Shown here: positions 51,757 through 60,456 of the stretch, in pieces
Layout of the letters: each line of letters begins with the position of its first letter
Position numbering within the stretch: position 1 is the first letter of the stretch
Assembly (NCBI GenBank): GCA_036563645.1
Contig: DATCMA010000046.1
Location: 28,318 to 92,317, forward strand
DNA from: DATCMA01 sp036563645
GTDB taxonomy: Bacteria; Actinomycetota; Actinomycetes; Mycobacteriales; Micromonosporaceae
DNA length: 64,000 bases
Direction: 5' to 3'
Program-made: the position numbers and the translations under genes
Notes under the pieces: generated by a model
The model's input: the letters and a program-made list of their open reading frames with translations, nothing else
Database searches by the model: none
What the model was told of the DNA's origin: nothing

Positions 51757-51938
51757 AGCGACTCTCCGCCGGTGGCCCGGGGTGTCCTGGGCAGCCGGCG
51801 GAGAGCGCGCCATTGTGACGCGGCGGGGCGTCGACGGAGACGTCACCGGGTGAGCGCAGGGTCAGCGACCCGTTCCAGGATCACGCGACTGTGGGCGTGG
51901 TGCCGGTGGTGAGCTCCCACGGGACCAGGGCACAGAGA

Positions 51939-51968
51939 AAGCCCGGTGGATGCACGACCACCGGGCTT
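51939..51968. terminator. Second hairpin between fba and the DUF3151 gene
   Basis: An 11-bp perfect stem, AAGCCCGGTGG with CCACCGGGCTT, 8-nt loop. It is 240 bp after fba, so it may end read-through or an unseen short RNA. The rest of 51697-52095 shows no gene. Confidence 0.65.
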
Positions 51969-52095
51969 CCCTACCGGGTCCTGGGGAGGCTCCGGACCTC
52001 CATTTCTAATCCAGGCGACGAGATTGGCGCACCGGCCAGTCGCGTGACGAGTCCCTCAGCCGATCAGTCAGCGGCGAGTCATCACTACCGGTTCA

Positions 52096-52533
52096 ATGAG
52101 CGAAATGAAGAACCTGTTGGCCGAACCGCCTCCCACCCTGCTGCCCGCCAACGAGGAGGCTGACGCGGCCCTCTCCTCGGCGAAGCAGGCGGACACCGAC
52201 GAGGCGTACGAGGCGGTGGCTGCTCGGTTCCCGGCGTATAGCGCCGCGTGGGCGGTCCTCGCTCAGCGCGCCTTGGCACAAGGGCGGGTGCTCATCGCGT
52301 ACGCGTACGCGCGCACCGGCTACCACCGTGGGTTGGACCAGTTGCGCCGGCACGGCTGGCGCGGGCACGGCCCGGTTCCCTGGTCCCACCACCCCAACCG
52401 CGGATTCCTGCGCTGCCTGCACCTGCTCGGCCGGGCGGCCGACGCGATCGGTGAGGCCGACGAAGCCGCGCGGTGCGCCCAGTTTCTCCGTGACTGCGAC
52501 CCGGCCGCCGGAGACGCCCTCGCGGGCAGCTAG
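52096..52533 (+). CDS. DUF3151 family protein
   Basis: 145 residues, soluble and helical, with TPR-like helix pairs. Conserved pieces include LLPANEEADAALSSA, RFPAYSAAWAVLAQRAL, YAYARTGYHRGLDQLRRHGWRG and NRGFLRCLHLLGRAA. The family is restricted to actinobacteria and usually close to fba (Rv0360c with Rv0363c). Function unknown. The in-frame ATG at 52105 is an alternative start. Confidence 0.85.
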   Translation: MSEMKNLLAEPPPTLLPANEEADAALSSAKQADTDEAYEAVAARFPAYSAAWAVLAQRALAQGRVLIAYAYARTGYHRGLDQLRRHGWRGHGPVPWSHHPNRGFLRCLHLLGRAADAIGEADEAARCAQFLRDCDPAAGDALAGS

Positions 52534-52586
52534 TCGGACGTCGTCGCGAGGAAGGTGGGCGGCCGAGCTGCCCACCTTCCGGCGAA

Positions 52587-54680
52587 TCACAGCCCTTCGG
52601 CCACCGCCGCCGCGATCTTCAACCAGGCGTCCTTCGTGTTCGACGACAGCTGCCCGTACTGGATCGGCTCCCCGGTATCGAGCAGACGCTCGTAGGGGGC
52701 GAGCAGCACGGCACGGGTCCGCGCGGCGAAGTGCTGCTGAATCGGTGGAAGGTCGATATCCCGCCGGGAGGGCGGCATCGAGACGATGGTGACCGCCTGC
52801 CGGACGAGCCGCTGCCGACCGGTCTGCTCGAGGTGGTCCAACATCCGGGCCGCGGTCTCCGCCGAGTCGTTCCGGGCCGACATCGTCACCACCAACTGGT
52901 CGGTCGCGTCGATCGCGGCTTGCCAGTTCTCCGCGCGGACGTTGTTCCCGGTGTCGACGAAGATCAGCTTGTAGAACCGGCTCACCACCTCGCGGATCTC
53001 CGCGAACGCCGCGGCGGTGAGCATCTCACCCGCGGTCGCGGACTCGTCCGAGGCGAGCACGTCGAACATGCCCTCGCCCTGGGCCCGGACGTACTGCGAC
53101 AGGTCGCCGATGCGTCCGTGGGCGCCCTGGAACTGGTGCAGGTCACGCAGCAGGTCCCGCACGGTGCGCGAGTGGAAGTCCTGCTGGGCGCGCATCCCCA
53201 GCGTGCCCTGCGTCTCGTTGTTGTCCCAGGCCAGGACGTAGCCGCCCCGCTTCTGCCCGAACGTCATGGCGAGCAGGAGGGTCGCGACGGTCTTCCCCGC
53301 ACCGCCCTTCGGGTTCACGATCGTCACCTGGCGCAGGCCGCCGAAGTTGCGGCGCACCATCTCGATATCCCGCTTGATCTCCTGCTCGTGCCGGCTCGGC
53401 GGGAGCTTGACCAACCCGAAGGTGCCCTTGTTGACCATCGCCCGGACACCCATGGTCGCCACGGGTTCCGCGGGCCGAGCCGCGCGACGCCGAGCGAACT
53501 CCTCCGCGGTCGGGATATACGGTTCCGGCGTCCACGGCTGATCGGTGTACGTCGGCCGCGCGGTGTGCGGGGGTGCCTGGTGGACGCTCGGCCCCGCGTA
53601 GGAGAGCGGCACGCTCGGATACCCCGTGTTGGGCGGCTGCGGTGGCGTGTGGGTGGGCGGCCACGGGTGCGGTGCCGTCTCCGCGCCTCCGCGGGCCGCC
53701 TGCGTCGGCCCCGGCTGCGGCTGGTGGGGATGGGTGGGACCCGGGTGCTGAGGCCCCGGGTGGCTCGGGCCCGGCGCTGGCATCGGGTTGACCGGCCCCG
53801 GGGACGGCGAGATCGGGCTGACCGGGCCGGGTGTGCTGGGCCGGGACGGGCCCGGCGCGGGGGATTCCCTGTGCGGCGCGGTCTGCTGCTGCGCGGCGCC
53901 GGTCTGGGCGGCGGTGGCGTGAGCGGCTTCCTCACCCACGGCCGGAGGCGCTTGCACCGGATCGGTCACCGTGGGTGGGCGGGCCTGCCCCCGAGCCACG
54001 GGGTGATGCGCGGTGCCCGACTGCGGTGCCTGCTGCCACGGCGCGAACGCGGCCGTCTGCTGTTGGGTCGTGGCCGCCTGCTGTTGGGTCGTGGGCGCCT
54101 GCTGCTGAGTGGTGGGAGACGTCTGCTGCTGGGCAGTGGCGTGCTGCGGAGTGTGCGTGGTGGCGTGCTCGTGGGGCTGCTGGGGCGCGGCGGCCTGCTG
54201 GTACGGCTGCTGCGGCGTGGTCTGCTGGGGCGCCCCGGTCTGCTGGTGCGCCACCGGCTGGGAGTGAACAGTGGGCTGAACGGTCGCGCCGGAGTGCGCG
54301 GCCTCCGATTGCGCACTGTGTCCGGCCGATGTGGACCACGTCTCGTACTGCGGAGTCCGAGGCTGCGGCACGGACGCCGTCGTCGCGCTGTGCGTCCCGG
54401 CCTCGGTGGCTGCCGTGTGCCGCGACGCGACCGGGTCCGCGTGCCCGGACGTCTCGGGGTCCGCGTGGGGGGTGGGTGTGGTGGCGACCGGAGGCGCGGG
54501 AGTGTGGGCGAGGGTCACCGGCGCGGACTGCCAGGACGGAACGCCCTGCTCTGGGGTGGTTGACTGAGCAGAAGCCGCTTCCCCCCGATCAGCGGTGATG
54601 TCGTCCGGCGACCAGAAGGGCTCAACCTCTCGCGCAGGCTGTCCCCCCTGACCCGGTACGTACTCCCCGTAGTCGTGCAC
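52587..54680 (-). CDS. ParA/MinD-like ATPase with long disordered N-terminal arm
   Basis: 697 residues from GTG 54680, chosen for GGGAGG about 8 nt upstream. The first ~410 residues are rich in Gln, Pro, His, Ala and Thr (TTQQQAPTTQQQAATTQQQ-type repeats, then PGPSHPGPQHPGPTHP). The C-terminal ATPase (about 440-697) has the deviant Walker A NPKGGAGKTVATLLLA and the switch region IFVDTGNNVRAENWQ. The combination recalls EspI-type and other actinobacterial Pro-rich MinD-like proteins that position secretion, septum or DNA complexes. The partner is unknown. The gene starts 64 nt after the DAG-kinase-like gene ends. Confidence 0.82.
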   Translation of the reverse strand: MHDYGEYVPGQGGQPAREVEPFWSPDDITADRGEAASAQSTTPEQGVPSWQSAPVTLAHTPAPPVATTPTPHADPETSGHADPVASRHTAATEAGTHSATTASVPQPRTPQYETWSTSAGHSAQSEAAHSGATVQPTVHSQPVAHQQTGAPQQTTPQQPYQQAAAPQQPHEHATTHTPQHATAQQQTSPTTQQQAPTTQQQAATTQQQTAAFAPWQQAPQSGTAHHPVARGQARPPTVTDPVQAPPAVGEEAAHATAAQTGAAQQQTAPHRESPAPGPSRPSTPGPVSPISPSPGPVNPMPAPGPSHPGPQHPGPTHPHQPQPGPTQAARGGAETAPHPWPPTHTPPQPPNTGYPSVPLSYAGPSVHQAPPHTARPTYTDQPWTPEPYIPTAEEFARRRAARPAEPVATMGVRAMVNKGTFGLVKLPPSRHEQEIKRDIEMVRRNFGGLRQVTIVNPKGGAGKTVATLLLAMTFGQKRGGYVLAWDNNETQGTLGMRAQQDFHSRTVRDLLRDLHQFQGAHGRIGDLSQYVRAQGEGMFDVLASDESATAGEMLTAAAFAEIREVVSRFYKLIFVDTGNNVRAENWQAAIDATDQLVVTMSARNDSAETAARMLDHLEQTGRQRLVRQAVTIVSMPPSRRDIDLPPIQQHFAARTRAVLLAPYERLLDTGEPIQYGQLSSNTKDAWLKIAAAVAEGL

Positions 54681-54744
54681 CGCGGCTACCTCCCGTCGTC
54701 CCCGCCCGGAAATATGCGTCCCGGCGACGTCGTAAGTGGAGCGC

Positions 54745-55716
54745 TCAGCAGCCGTTGTATACCGCCCAAGCACCAGGCTCGATCCACCAGGATCGTTTCC
54801 GACGCAGCGTGCCCGCTACCCCGTCATCCAAGAAGGGGAGTTCATCCTCCCGTGGCGTTACCGCGACCGCCCGGCCTCGGGCGCGACGCACCTCGATGCG
54901 TACCCGCGGCCGGCGCCATCTCGGTTTCACCACGACGGGAACCGCCACTGCCGCTTCGATCACCCCATCGGCCGGGTCTGCTCGATCGAGCAGCGGTAGT
55001 CCTTCTAGTGTCGCGTATCCCGTGGCGTTGCCGATAACGCAGGCGAACAGGGGCTCATCACCGTTGCTCAATACTGCGTCATCCACCTCGACACGGCCAC
55101 GCCAGGGCACCGGGCGTCCGGCGTCGTCGGCCCCACCGAGCAGCGCGCCATCCAGGGTGACCGACCCGTTGTCCGTGCGGAGGAGGTCGAGCCGCCGCAC
55201 CGACCCGTGGAGGACTGCCGCGGCGACCGCACCCGGCTCGCGGGGCAAGCCGAGTCGCGCGGCGAGATCCTCGGTGGGGGTCGACGCGGCCGGGAGCGGC
55301 AGCACGCCGATCGCCGGCAGATCGGGCAGAGTGCGGTTGTCCGCGAGATCGGGCGGCCGGCGGCTCGGCGGCGGCGCGTACCGGCGCACCATGCGCCGCA
55401 GCACCGCGCGGAGCTGGCCATCCGTGGACGCGGCGACGATGAGCCGCATCTTGCTGTCCTCATCCGGCCAGGTGAGGCCGTCGGGACGCTCTGGACCGTC
55501 GAGGCGCGCGATGACGGCGTCGATCTCGGCGTCGGAGCGGGCGGTCACCGTCTCCACCCGGGCGCCCGCCTCGCTGAGCGCCTCCGCGCACGCGCGCACC
55601 TGCGGGATGTCACCACACCCGCCGTCGTTACTCCGCGTACACGATCCGCAGCCGACGCAGCTGCCGCAATCTGACGCCGCGGCGGTGCCGAGCGTGAGAA
55701 TGACCACGTCGTACAC
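54745..55716 (-). CDS. Diacylglycerol-kinase-like protein with N-terminal Cys cluster
   Basis: 323 residues from GTG 55716 (AGGAGG 8 nt upstream). Residues 90-170 (MRLIVAASTDGQLRAVLRRMVRRY, then a Pro/Arg-rich loop) resemble the nucleotide-side half of lipid kinases, and the rest the lipid-binding beta domain, but the canonical GGDGT is absent. Before this lies DCGSCVGCGSC: Cys17, 20, 23, 26, plus Cys34. This CxxCxxCxxC spacing could hold an iron-sulfur cluster or zinc. It is divergent from purA, the usual neighbour in actinobacteria. Enzymatic activity is doubtful. Confidence 0.72.
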   Translation of the reverse strand: MYDVVILTLGTAAASDCGSCVGCGSCTRSNDGGCGDIPQVRACAEALSEAGARVETVTARSDAEIDAVIARLDGPERPDGLTWPDEDSKMRLIVAASTDGQLRAVLRRMVRRYAPPPSRRPPDLADNRTLPDLPAIGVLPLPAASTPTEDLAARLGLPREPGAVAAAVLHGSVRRLDLLRTDNGSVTLDGALLGGADDAGRPVPWRGRVEVDDAVLSNGDEPLFACVIGNATGYATLEGLPLLDRADPADGVIEAAVAVPVVVKPRWRRPRVRIEVRRARGRAVAVTPREDELPFLDDGVAGTLRRKRSWWIEPGAWAVYNGC

Positions 55717-55839
55717 CGTCCGGGCCTCCTGTTGATCCCCCAGCTCTCCACGAGAGCCGTGACTACTTGTTAGCCTGACACATCGGGCTCGCCAACCGGT
55801 CGCCACCTGGCACCCGAGCCCCGTGGAGGCGGGTTAGAG

Positions 55840-57129
55840 ATGCCAGCGATCGTGCTCCTCGGCGCCCAATGGGGTGACGAGGGCAAAGGCAAGGTTACCG
55901 ACCTGCTGGGCGAGCGGGTCCAGTACGTCGTGCGGTATTCGGGCGGCAACAACGCCGGTCATACGGTGATCACCCCCGACGGGCAGAAGTACGCCCTGCA
56001 CCTCATGCCGTCGGGCGCGCTGTCGCCGAACACGACCATCATCATCGGCAACGGCGTGGTGATCGACCCGAAGGTGCTCCTGGAGGAGATCGACGGCCTC
56101 GCCGAGCGGGGTGTCGACGTCTCGCGGTTGCGCATCTCCAGCGACGCGCACCTGATCATGCCGCATCACCGGGCTCTCGACCGTGTCGTCGAGCGCTACC
56201 TGGGGTCGTCCCGCATCGGCACCACCGGGCGCGGCATCGGCCCGGCGTACGGCGACAAAGTGGCCCGGATGGGCATCCGCGTGCAGGACCTGCTCGACCC
56301 GGGGATTCTGCGCAAGAAGCTCGCGCTGGCGCTGCGCGAGAAGAACCAGGTCCTGGTCAAGGTCTACAACCGCAAGGCGATCGACGTCGACGCGGTGGTC
56401 GAGGAGTACCTCGGTTACGCCGAGCGACTGCGCCCGTACATCGCGGAGACCCGGACGATCCTGTGGGACGCGCTGGACCGGGGTGAGACGGTCCTGCTCG
56501 AGGGCGCCCAGGCGACCATGCTCGACCTGGACCACGGCACGTACCCGTTCGTCACCTCGTCGAACCCGACGGCGGGCGGCGCGTGCGTGGGCGCCGGCAT
56601 CCCCCCGACCGCGATCACGCGCGTCATCGGCGTGAGCAAGGCCTACACCACCCGGGTCGGCTCGGGGCCGTTCCCCACCGAGCTGTTCGACCACAACGGC
56701 GCGCACCTGCGCAAGGTCGGCGCGGAGTACGGCACCACCACCGGCCGGGAGCGCCGCTGCGGGTGGTTCGACGCGGTGGTCGTCCGCTACGCCGTGCGGC
56801 TCAACGGCATCACGGACCTGGTCATCACCAAGCTCGACGTGCTCACCGGCTTGGAGAAGGTGCCGATCTGCGTCGGATACGAGATCGACGGCAAGCGCTA
56901 CACCGAGATGCCGATGACGCAGACCGCCTTCCACCACGCCGTGCCGATCTACGAGGAGCTCGACGGCTGGATGGAGGACATCTCCAAGGCGCGGAGCGAG
57001 GAGGAGCTCCCCGACAACGCCCGGCGCTTCATCGACCGGATCGAGCAGCTCTGCGGCGTGCGGGTCAGCGTCATCGGCGTGGGACCGGGTCGGGACGAGA
57101 ACGTCATCCGGCACGATCTGCTGTCCTGA
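55840..57129 (+). CDS. purA: Adenylosuccinate synthetase
   Basis: 429 residues. The GTP P-loop GAQWGDEGKGK is at 8-18; NNAGHTV, TTGRGIGPAY, EGAQATMLDLDHGTYPFVTSS and TTTGRERRCGWFD are all intact. It joins aspartate to IMP using GTP, the first AMP-specific step. GGAGG lies about 10 nt before the ATG. A large hairpin follows the stop. Confidence 0.97.
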   Translation: MPAIVLLGAQWGDEGKGKVTDLLGERVQYVVRYSGGNNAGHTVITPDGQKYALHLMPSGALSPNTTIIIGNGVVIDPKVLLEEIDGLAERGVDVSRLRISSDAHLIMPHHRALDRVVERYLGSSRIGTTGRGIGPAYGDKVARMGIRVQDLLDPGILRKKLALALREKNQVLVKVYNRKAIDVDAVVEEYLGYAERLRPYIAETRTILWDALDRGETVLLEGAQATMLDLDHGTYPFVTSSNPTAGGACVGAGIPPTAITRVIGVSKAYTTRVGSGPFPTELFDHNGAHLRKVGAEYGTTTGRERRCGWFDAVVVRYAVRLNGITDLVITKLDVLTGLEKVPICVGYEIDGKRYTEMPMTQTAFHHAVPIYEELDGWMEDISKARSEEELPDNARRFIDRIEQLCGVRVSVIGVGPGRDENVIRHDLLS

Positions 57130-57171
57130 GCGCTGACCGCCGGGCCATTCGGCGTGCCATAGGGACGCTGA

Positions 57172-57244
57172 GGGCTGCCCTGCGCGCGTCGCCCGCCCCT
57201 GTCGCCGGAAGCGGCGGACGGGGGCGGTAGCGCGGGGGCAGCCC
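57172..57244 (+). terminator. purA terminator, large GC hairpin
   Basis: Outer 9-bp stem GGGCTGCCC (57172-57180) with GGGCAGCCC (57236-57244) and extensive internal pairing, including GTCGCCG-GAAG-CGGCGGAC. Confidence 0.7.
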
Positions 57245-57259
57245 ACAGATCGGCGTCGG

Positions 57260-57265
57260 TAGGAT
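57260..57265 (+). promoter_or_regulatory. -10 element of near-leaderless purD
   Basis: TAGGAT is followed by 8 nt and the GTG at 57274, with no ribosome site. Confidence 0.45.
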
Positions 57266-57273
57266 CGTCGCTC

Positions 57274-58521
57274 GTGCGCGTCCTTCTCATTGGAAGTGGC
57301 GGACGCGAGCACGCGCTCGCGCGGAGCCTCGCCGCTGACCCGGCCGTGGACCACCTCATCGCTGCACCGGGCAACCCCGGTATCGGTGAGCTCGCTGAGC
57401 TGCGTCCGGTGGTGGTCGACGACCCGGCGGCGGTGACGGAGCTCGCCCGCCAAACCCGAGCCGATCTGGTGGTTATCGGGCCGGAGGCGCCGCTGGTGGC
57501 CGGGGTGGCCGACGCGGTGCGCGCCGCAGGGATCGCCTGCTTCGGGCCGAGCCAGGCGGCCGCCCGGCTGGAGGGCTCCAAGGCGTTCGCCAAAGAGGTG
57601 ATGGCCGCCGCCAAGGTGCCGACCGCCCGGTCGCGCACCTGCCACACGCCGGAGGAGGTGGCCGCGGCGCTCGACGTGTTCGGCCCGCCGTACGTGGTGA
57701 AGAACGACGGCCTCGCCGCCGGCAAAGGCGTTGTGGTGACCACGGATCGGGAGGCCGCGCTGGCCCACGCCGCGCGCTGCGACCGGGTCGTGGTCGAGGA
57801 GTACCTCGACGGCCCGGAGGCGTCGCTGTTCGTGGTGACCGATGGCGAGACGGCGCTGCCGCTGCTGCCCGCGCAGGACTTCAAGCGAGTCGGCGACGGG
57901 GACACCGGGCCCAACACCGGCGGCATGGGCGCGTACGCCCCCCTGCCGTGGGCGCCCCCGGGCTTCGTCGACGACGTGATGACGAGCATCGTCCACCCGA
58001 CGTTGGGGGAGATGCGGCAGCGTGGCGTGCCGTTCGCCGGCTTGCTCTACGTCGGCCTCGCGGTGACCGCCACCGGCCCGAAGGTCGTCGAGTTCAACGC
58101 CCGGTTCGGCGACCCGGAGACGCAGGTGGTGTTGGCGCTGCTGGAGACGCCGCTTGCCGGACTGCTGCACGCGGCGGCCACGGGGCGGCTCGCCGAGCAC
58201 CCGCCGCTGCGGTGGCGCCCCGGCGCGGCGGTGACGGTGGTGATCGCCTCTGAGGGCTACCCGGGTACGCCGCGCACCGGCGACGTGATCACCGGGGCGG
58301 ATCGGCCGGGGATCCTCCACGCCGGGACGCGCCGCGGGCCGAACGGGGAGCTGCTGTCGGCGGGTGGCCGGGTGCTGTGCGCCACGGCGACCGGGGCGGA
58401 TCTGGCCGCCGCCCGGGCCGCGGCGTACGAGCTCGTCGCGGGAGTGCAGCTCGCGGGGGCGCACTACCGGCGGGACATCGCCCTGGCCGCGGTCGAAGGC
58501 CGGATCACGGTGCCCCGCTAG
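57274..58521 (+). CDS. purD: Phosphoribosylamine-glycine ligase
   Basis: 415 residues. An ATP-grasp enzyme of purine synthesis: N-terminal VLLIGSGGREHALA, VKNDGLAAGKGVVV in the ATP site, GPNTGGMGAYAPLP and EFNARFGDPETQVVLALL with the metal-binding residues. It makes glycinamide ribonucleotide. The GTG start is fixed by the conserved N-terminus. It follows purA but has its own promoter behind a terminator. Confidence 0.96.
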   Translation: MRVLLIGSGGREHALARSLAADPAVDHLIAAPGNPGIGELAELRPVVVDDPAAVTELARQTRADLVVIGPEAPLVAGVADAVRAAGIACFGPSQAAARLEGSKAFAKEVMAAAKVPTARSRTCHTPEEVAAALDVFGPPYVVKNDGLAAGKGVVVTTDREAALAHAARCDRVVVEEYLDGPEASLFVVTDGETALPLLPAQDFKRVGDGDTGPNTGGMGAYAPLPWAPPGFVDDVMTSIVHPTLGEMRQRGVPFAGLLYVGLAVTATGPKVVEFNARFGDPETQVVLALLETPLAGLLHAAATGRLAEHPPLRWRPGAAVTVVIASEGYPGTPRTGDVITGADRPGILHAGTRRGPNGELLSAGGRVLCATATGADLAAARAAAYELVAGVQLAGAHYRRDIALAAVEGRITVPR

Positions 58522-58640
58522 CCGATCGTCCGCGCGGTCGCGTCACGTCCGCCCCTTTCGCTCCGTCGCCCCGAGGGGTACGTCTCGCGAATCGGGGTAT
58601 TCAGCCTCGGTAAGCCACGAGGAGCGAGGGGCGAGACGCG

Positions 58641-58919
58641 ATGGTGAGGGTGACCAACGAGGAGGTACTCCGGTACCTCAAGTCGCTGGACTTTCCCCTC
58701 GACAAAGAGGAGATCGTCCGGCAGGTGGAGCAGCAGGGCGCGCCGGAGTCGGTGGTGAAGGCGCTGCGGGCGCTGCCGCCGATGGATTACCGGAACAAAA
58801 CCGAGGTGGTGCGCTCCGCCGCCACCGCGATCGCCCCGGAGATGAGCCCGGCGGAACGGGCAGAGCGGGCGCGGATCGGCGAGCACATGCGCGTGGCCCA
58901 GCACCTGCGGGAACGCTGA
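58641..58919 (+). CDS. DUF2795 family protein
   Basis: 92 residues, soluble, helical. LKSLDFPLDKEEIVRQVEQQGAP and ALRALPPMDYRNKTEVVRS match the ~60-residue DUF2795 unit (...FPATKEELV..A...GA...V...L..LP...Y.....V). Function unknown; the family is common in actinobacteria. ATG 58641 is preceded by an Ag-rich stretch. A weak hairpin, AGCGGGCC/GGCCCGCT (58924-58966), follows. Confidence 0.78.
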   Translation: MVRVTNEEVLRYLKSLDFPLDKEEIVRQVEQQGAPESVVKALRALPPMDYRNKTEVVRSAATAIAPEMSPAERAERARIGEHMRVAQHLRER

Positions 58920-59005
58920 CAGGAGCGGGCCAGCTGGGCGGGCCGCCGGATGAGGAGCGGCCCGCTGGAGTGCGCGCGGGTTGACCGGGGCCGCCGACGG
59001 CGCGA

Positions 59006-59458
59006 TCAGGCCTTGGGGATCTCGAAGAGCGAGGCGAGGCTCGCGGCCAGCCCGAGATCGCCCTTGGCTTTGATCTTGCCGGTCATGAACATCATCATGG
59101 GGTTGGCCCGGCCGGCGATGAGCTTGAGGAATTCGACCGGCCCCATGGTGACGGTGAGCTTCGGTTCGCGTTGGGGTGTGGCCGAGGTGGTGCAGGTACC
59201 GTCGGCGATCACCACCTCGTAGGTGTCGGCGCCGCCGTCGGGCCGTCCGGTGATGGTCCAGTGGATGACCGCGTTCGTGCCCTGGGCGCGGTCGGCGCGG
59301 AACACCGTCGGCATCCGGTTGAACACCTCGTTGAGGATCGTGCCGCGGAGGTCGCCGCTCATCACCTCGGCGAGTTTGGCGTCCGGGGTGGATTTGACGA
59401 TCTGCGCGAACTGGTGGGGGTCTAGCGAGGCGAAGGAGGCGGGGTCGACGTCCGTCAT
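59006..59458 (-). CDS. SCP2 sterol-binding/lipid-transfer domain protein
   Basis: 150 residues: one SCP2-like domain with the terminal KIKAKGDLGLAASLASLFEIPK and, before it, GPVEFLKLIAGRANPMMMFMTG, a typical amphipathic segment lining the lipid pocket. ATG 59458 is preferred over longer frames because AAAGGA lies 9 nt upstream and the palindromic operator (59480-59495) is just behind it. It may carry acyl or sterol substrates for the adjacent lipid enzymes; this is inferred from the shared operator and the neighbours. Confidence 0.85.
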   Translation of the reverse strand: MTDVDPASFASLDPHQFAQIVKSTPDAKLAEVMSGDLRGTILNEVFNRMPTVFRADRAQGTNAVIHWTITGRPDGGADTYEVVIADGTCTTSATPQREPKLTVTMGPVEFLKLIAGRANPMMMFMTGKIKAKGDLGLAASLASLFEIPKA

Positions 59459-59479
59459 CGCGGGGATCCTTTCCCGAAG

Positions 59480-59495
59480 GTTACTGGTGAGTAAC
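59480..59495 (-). promoter_or_regulatory. Lipid-regulon operator before the SCP2 gene
   Basis: GTTACTGGTGAGTAAC, 16 bp, symmetrical except its two central pairs; core TTACT-N4-AGTAA at 59481-59494. It is 22 bp from the ATG. Core matches the fadE5 and fabG4/fadA2 sites. Confidence 0.75.
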
Positions 59496-59583
59496 TTTAC
59501 CGTGGGGCGACGGGACACCGATCACGACCGGGGTCCGCGAATGTCCCGCCGAGCAGTACACCGGGGACAAGCCCGCTAGCGCC

Positions 59584-60456
59584 TCAGCGCACCGTGCCAA
59601 CGAGGTGCGGCCGGCCACTGCGCGCGTCACGCAGGGCGAACTCCCAACCCGAGGTGGCGTCGCGGGTGGCGCTGAACGCCACCGTCGCGGGCAGCGGCAT
59701 CGGCAGCTTGAAGAACACCTCCACCGTGTACGCGTCTGGCAGGCGGTTCGCCAGCGCCGCGAGACAGCGCGCCTTACTCCACATCCCGTGCGCGATGGGC
59801 CGCGGGAAGCCGAACAGCCGCGCACCCACCCGTGATGTGTGGATCGGGTTTCGGTCCCCGGACACCGCCGCGTACGCCACACCGACCCGTTGGCTCACCC
59901 GCCAGCGCGCCGACACCGGCGGCGAATCGGAGCGCGACGTGGGCGGCTTCCCACCGCCGGGGCGTTCCCGGCGCAGATACGTGGACACCTCCCGCCACAC
60001 CAGCTCCCCATCGACGTGGACCGTGGCGACCACGTCGAACTGTCGGCCCCGCTCGTGCGGCCGGAGATCGACCGCCCGCACCGCAATGTCGAGCCGCTCG
60101 TCCGCGGTGATCGGCCGATGGATGGTGATCCGGTTGGCGACGTGCACGAGCCCCACCGGCGGGAGCGGAAAGTCCCGTGTGGACATCAGCTGCATCGCCA
60201 ACGGAAACGCCAGGATGTGCGGGTACGTGGCCGGCAGCGTGTCGCTGAGCCCAAACCCACACACCCGGTCGTACTCGGCGAGCCGGGCGCGATCCACGGT
60301 CGCCCCGCGCAGCACGAGTTCGACGTCGGGCAACGTGTCACCGCCCCGGGCGCCGACGCCGGGCAACGACCGCAGCACGGCCCGCCGGTACAGCGCCCCG
60401 GCCGCCGGGGGAGCCGCGAGCTCCACCACCCGACCGCCGCGCTCGACCTCCGTCAT
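59584..60456 (-). CDS. MaoC-like 3-hydroxyacyl dehydratase, HtdX-like
   Basis: 290 residues in two hot-dog halves. The second half has the hydratase motif in YAAVSGDRNPIHTS (Asp and His) and ARLFGFPRPIAHGMWSKAR. It catalyses reversible hydration of enoyl-CoA. Its start is directly next to the fabG4 stop (60457), so the two genes form one operon, in the same order as Rv0242c-Rv0241c. The first half is degenerate, as in double hot-dog enzymes generally. Confidence 0.88.
   Translation of the reverse strand: MTEVERGGRVVELAAPPAAGALYRRAVLRSLPGVGARGGDTLPDVELVLRGATVDRARLAEYDRVCGFGLSDTLPATYPHILAFPLAMQLMSTRDFPLPPVGLVHVANRITIHRPITADERLDIAVRAVDLRPHERGRQFDVVATVHVDGELVWREVSTYLRRERPGGGKPPTSRSDSPPVSARWRVSQRVGVAYAAVSGDRNPIHTSRVGARLFGFPRPIAHGMWSKARCLAALANRLPDAYTVEVFFKLPMPLPATVAFSATRDATSGWEFALRDARSGRPHLVGTVR

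Noticed and set aside
55834..58464. 876-codon open frame antisense to purA and purD
   Set aside because: It lies opposite two certain genes; long antisense frames are expected at this GC content, and the translation has no known domain.
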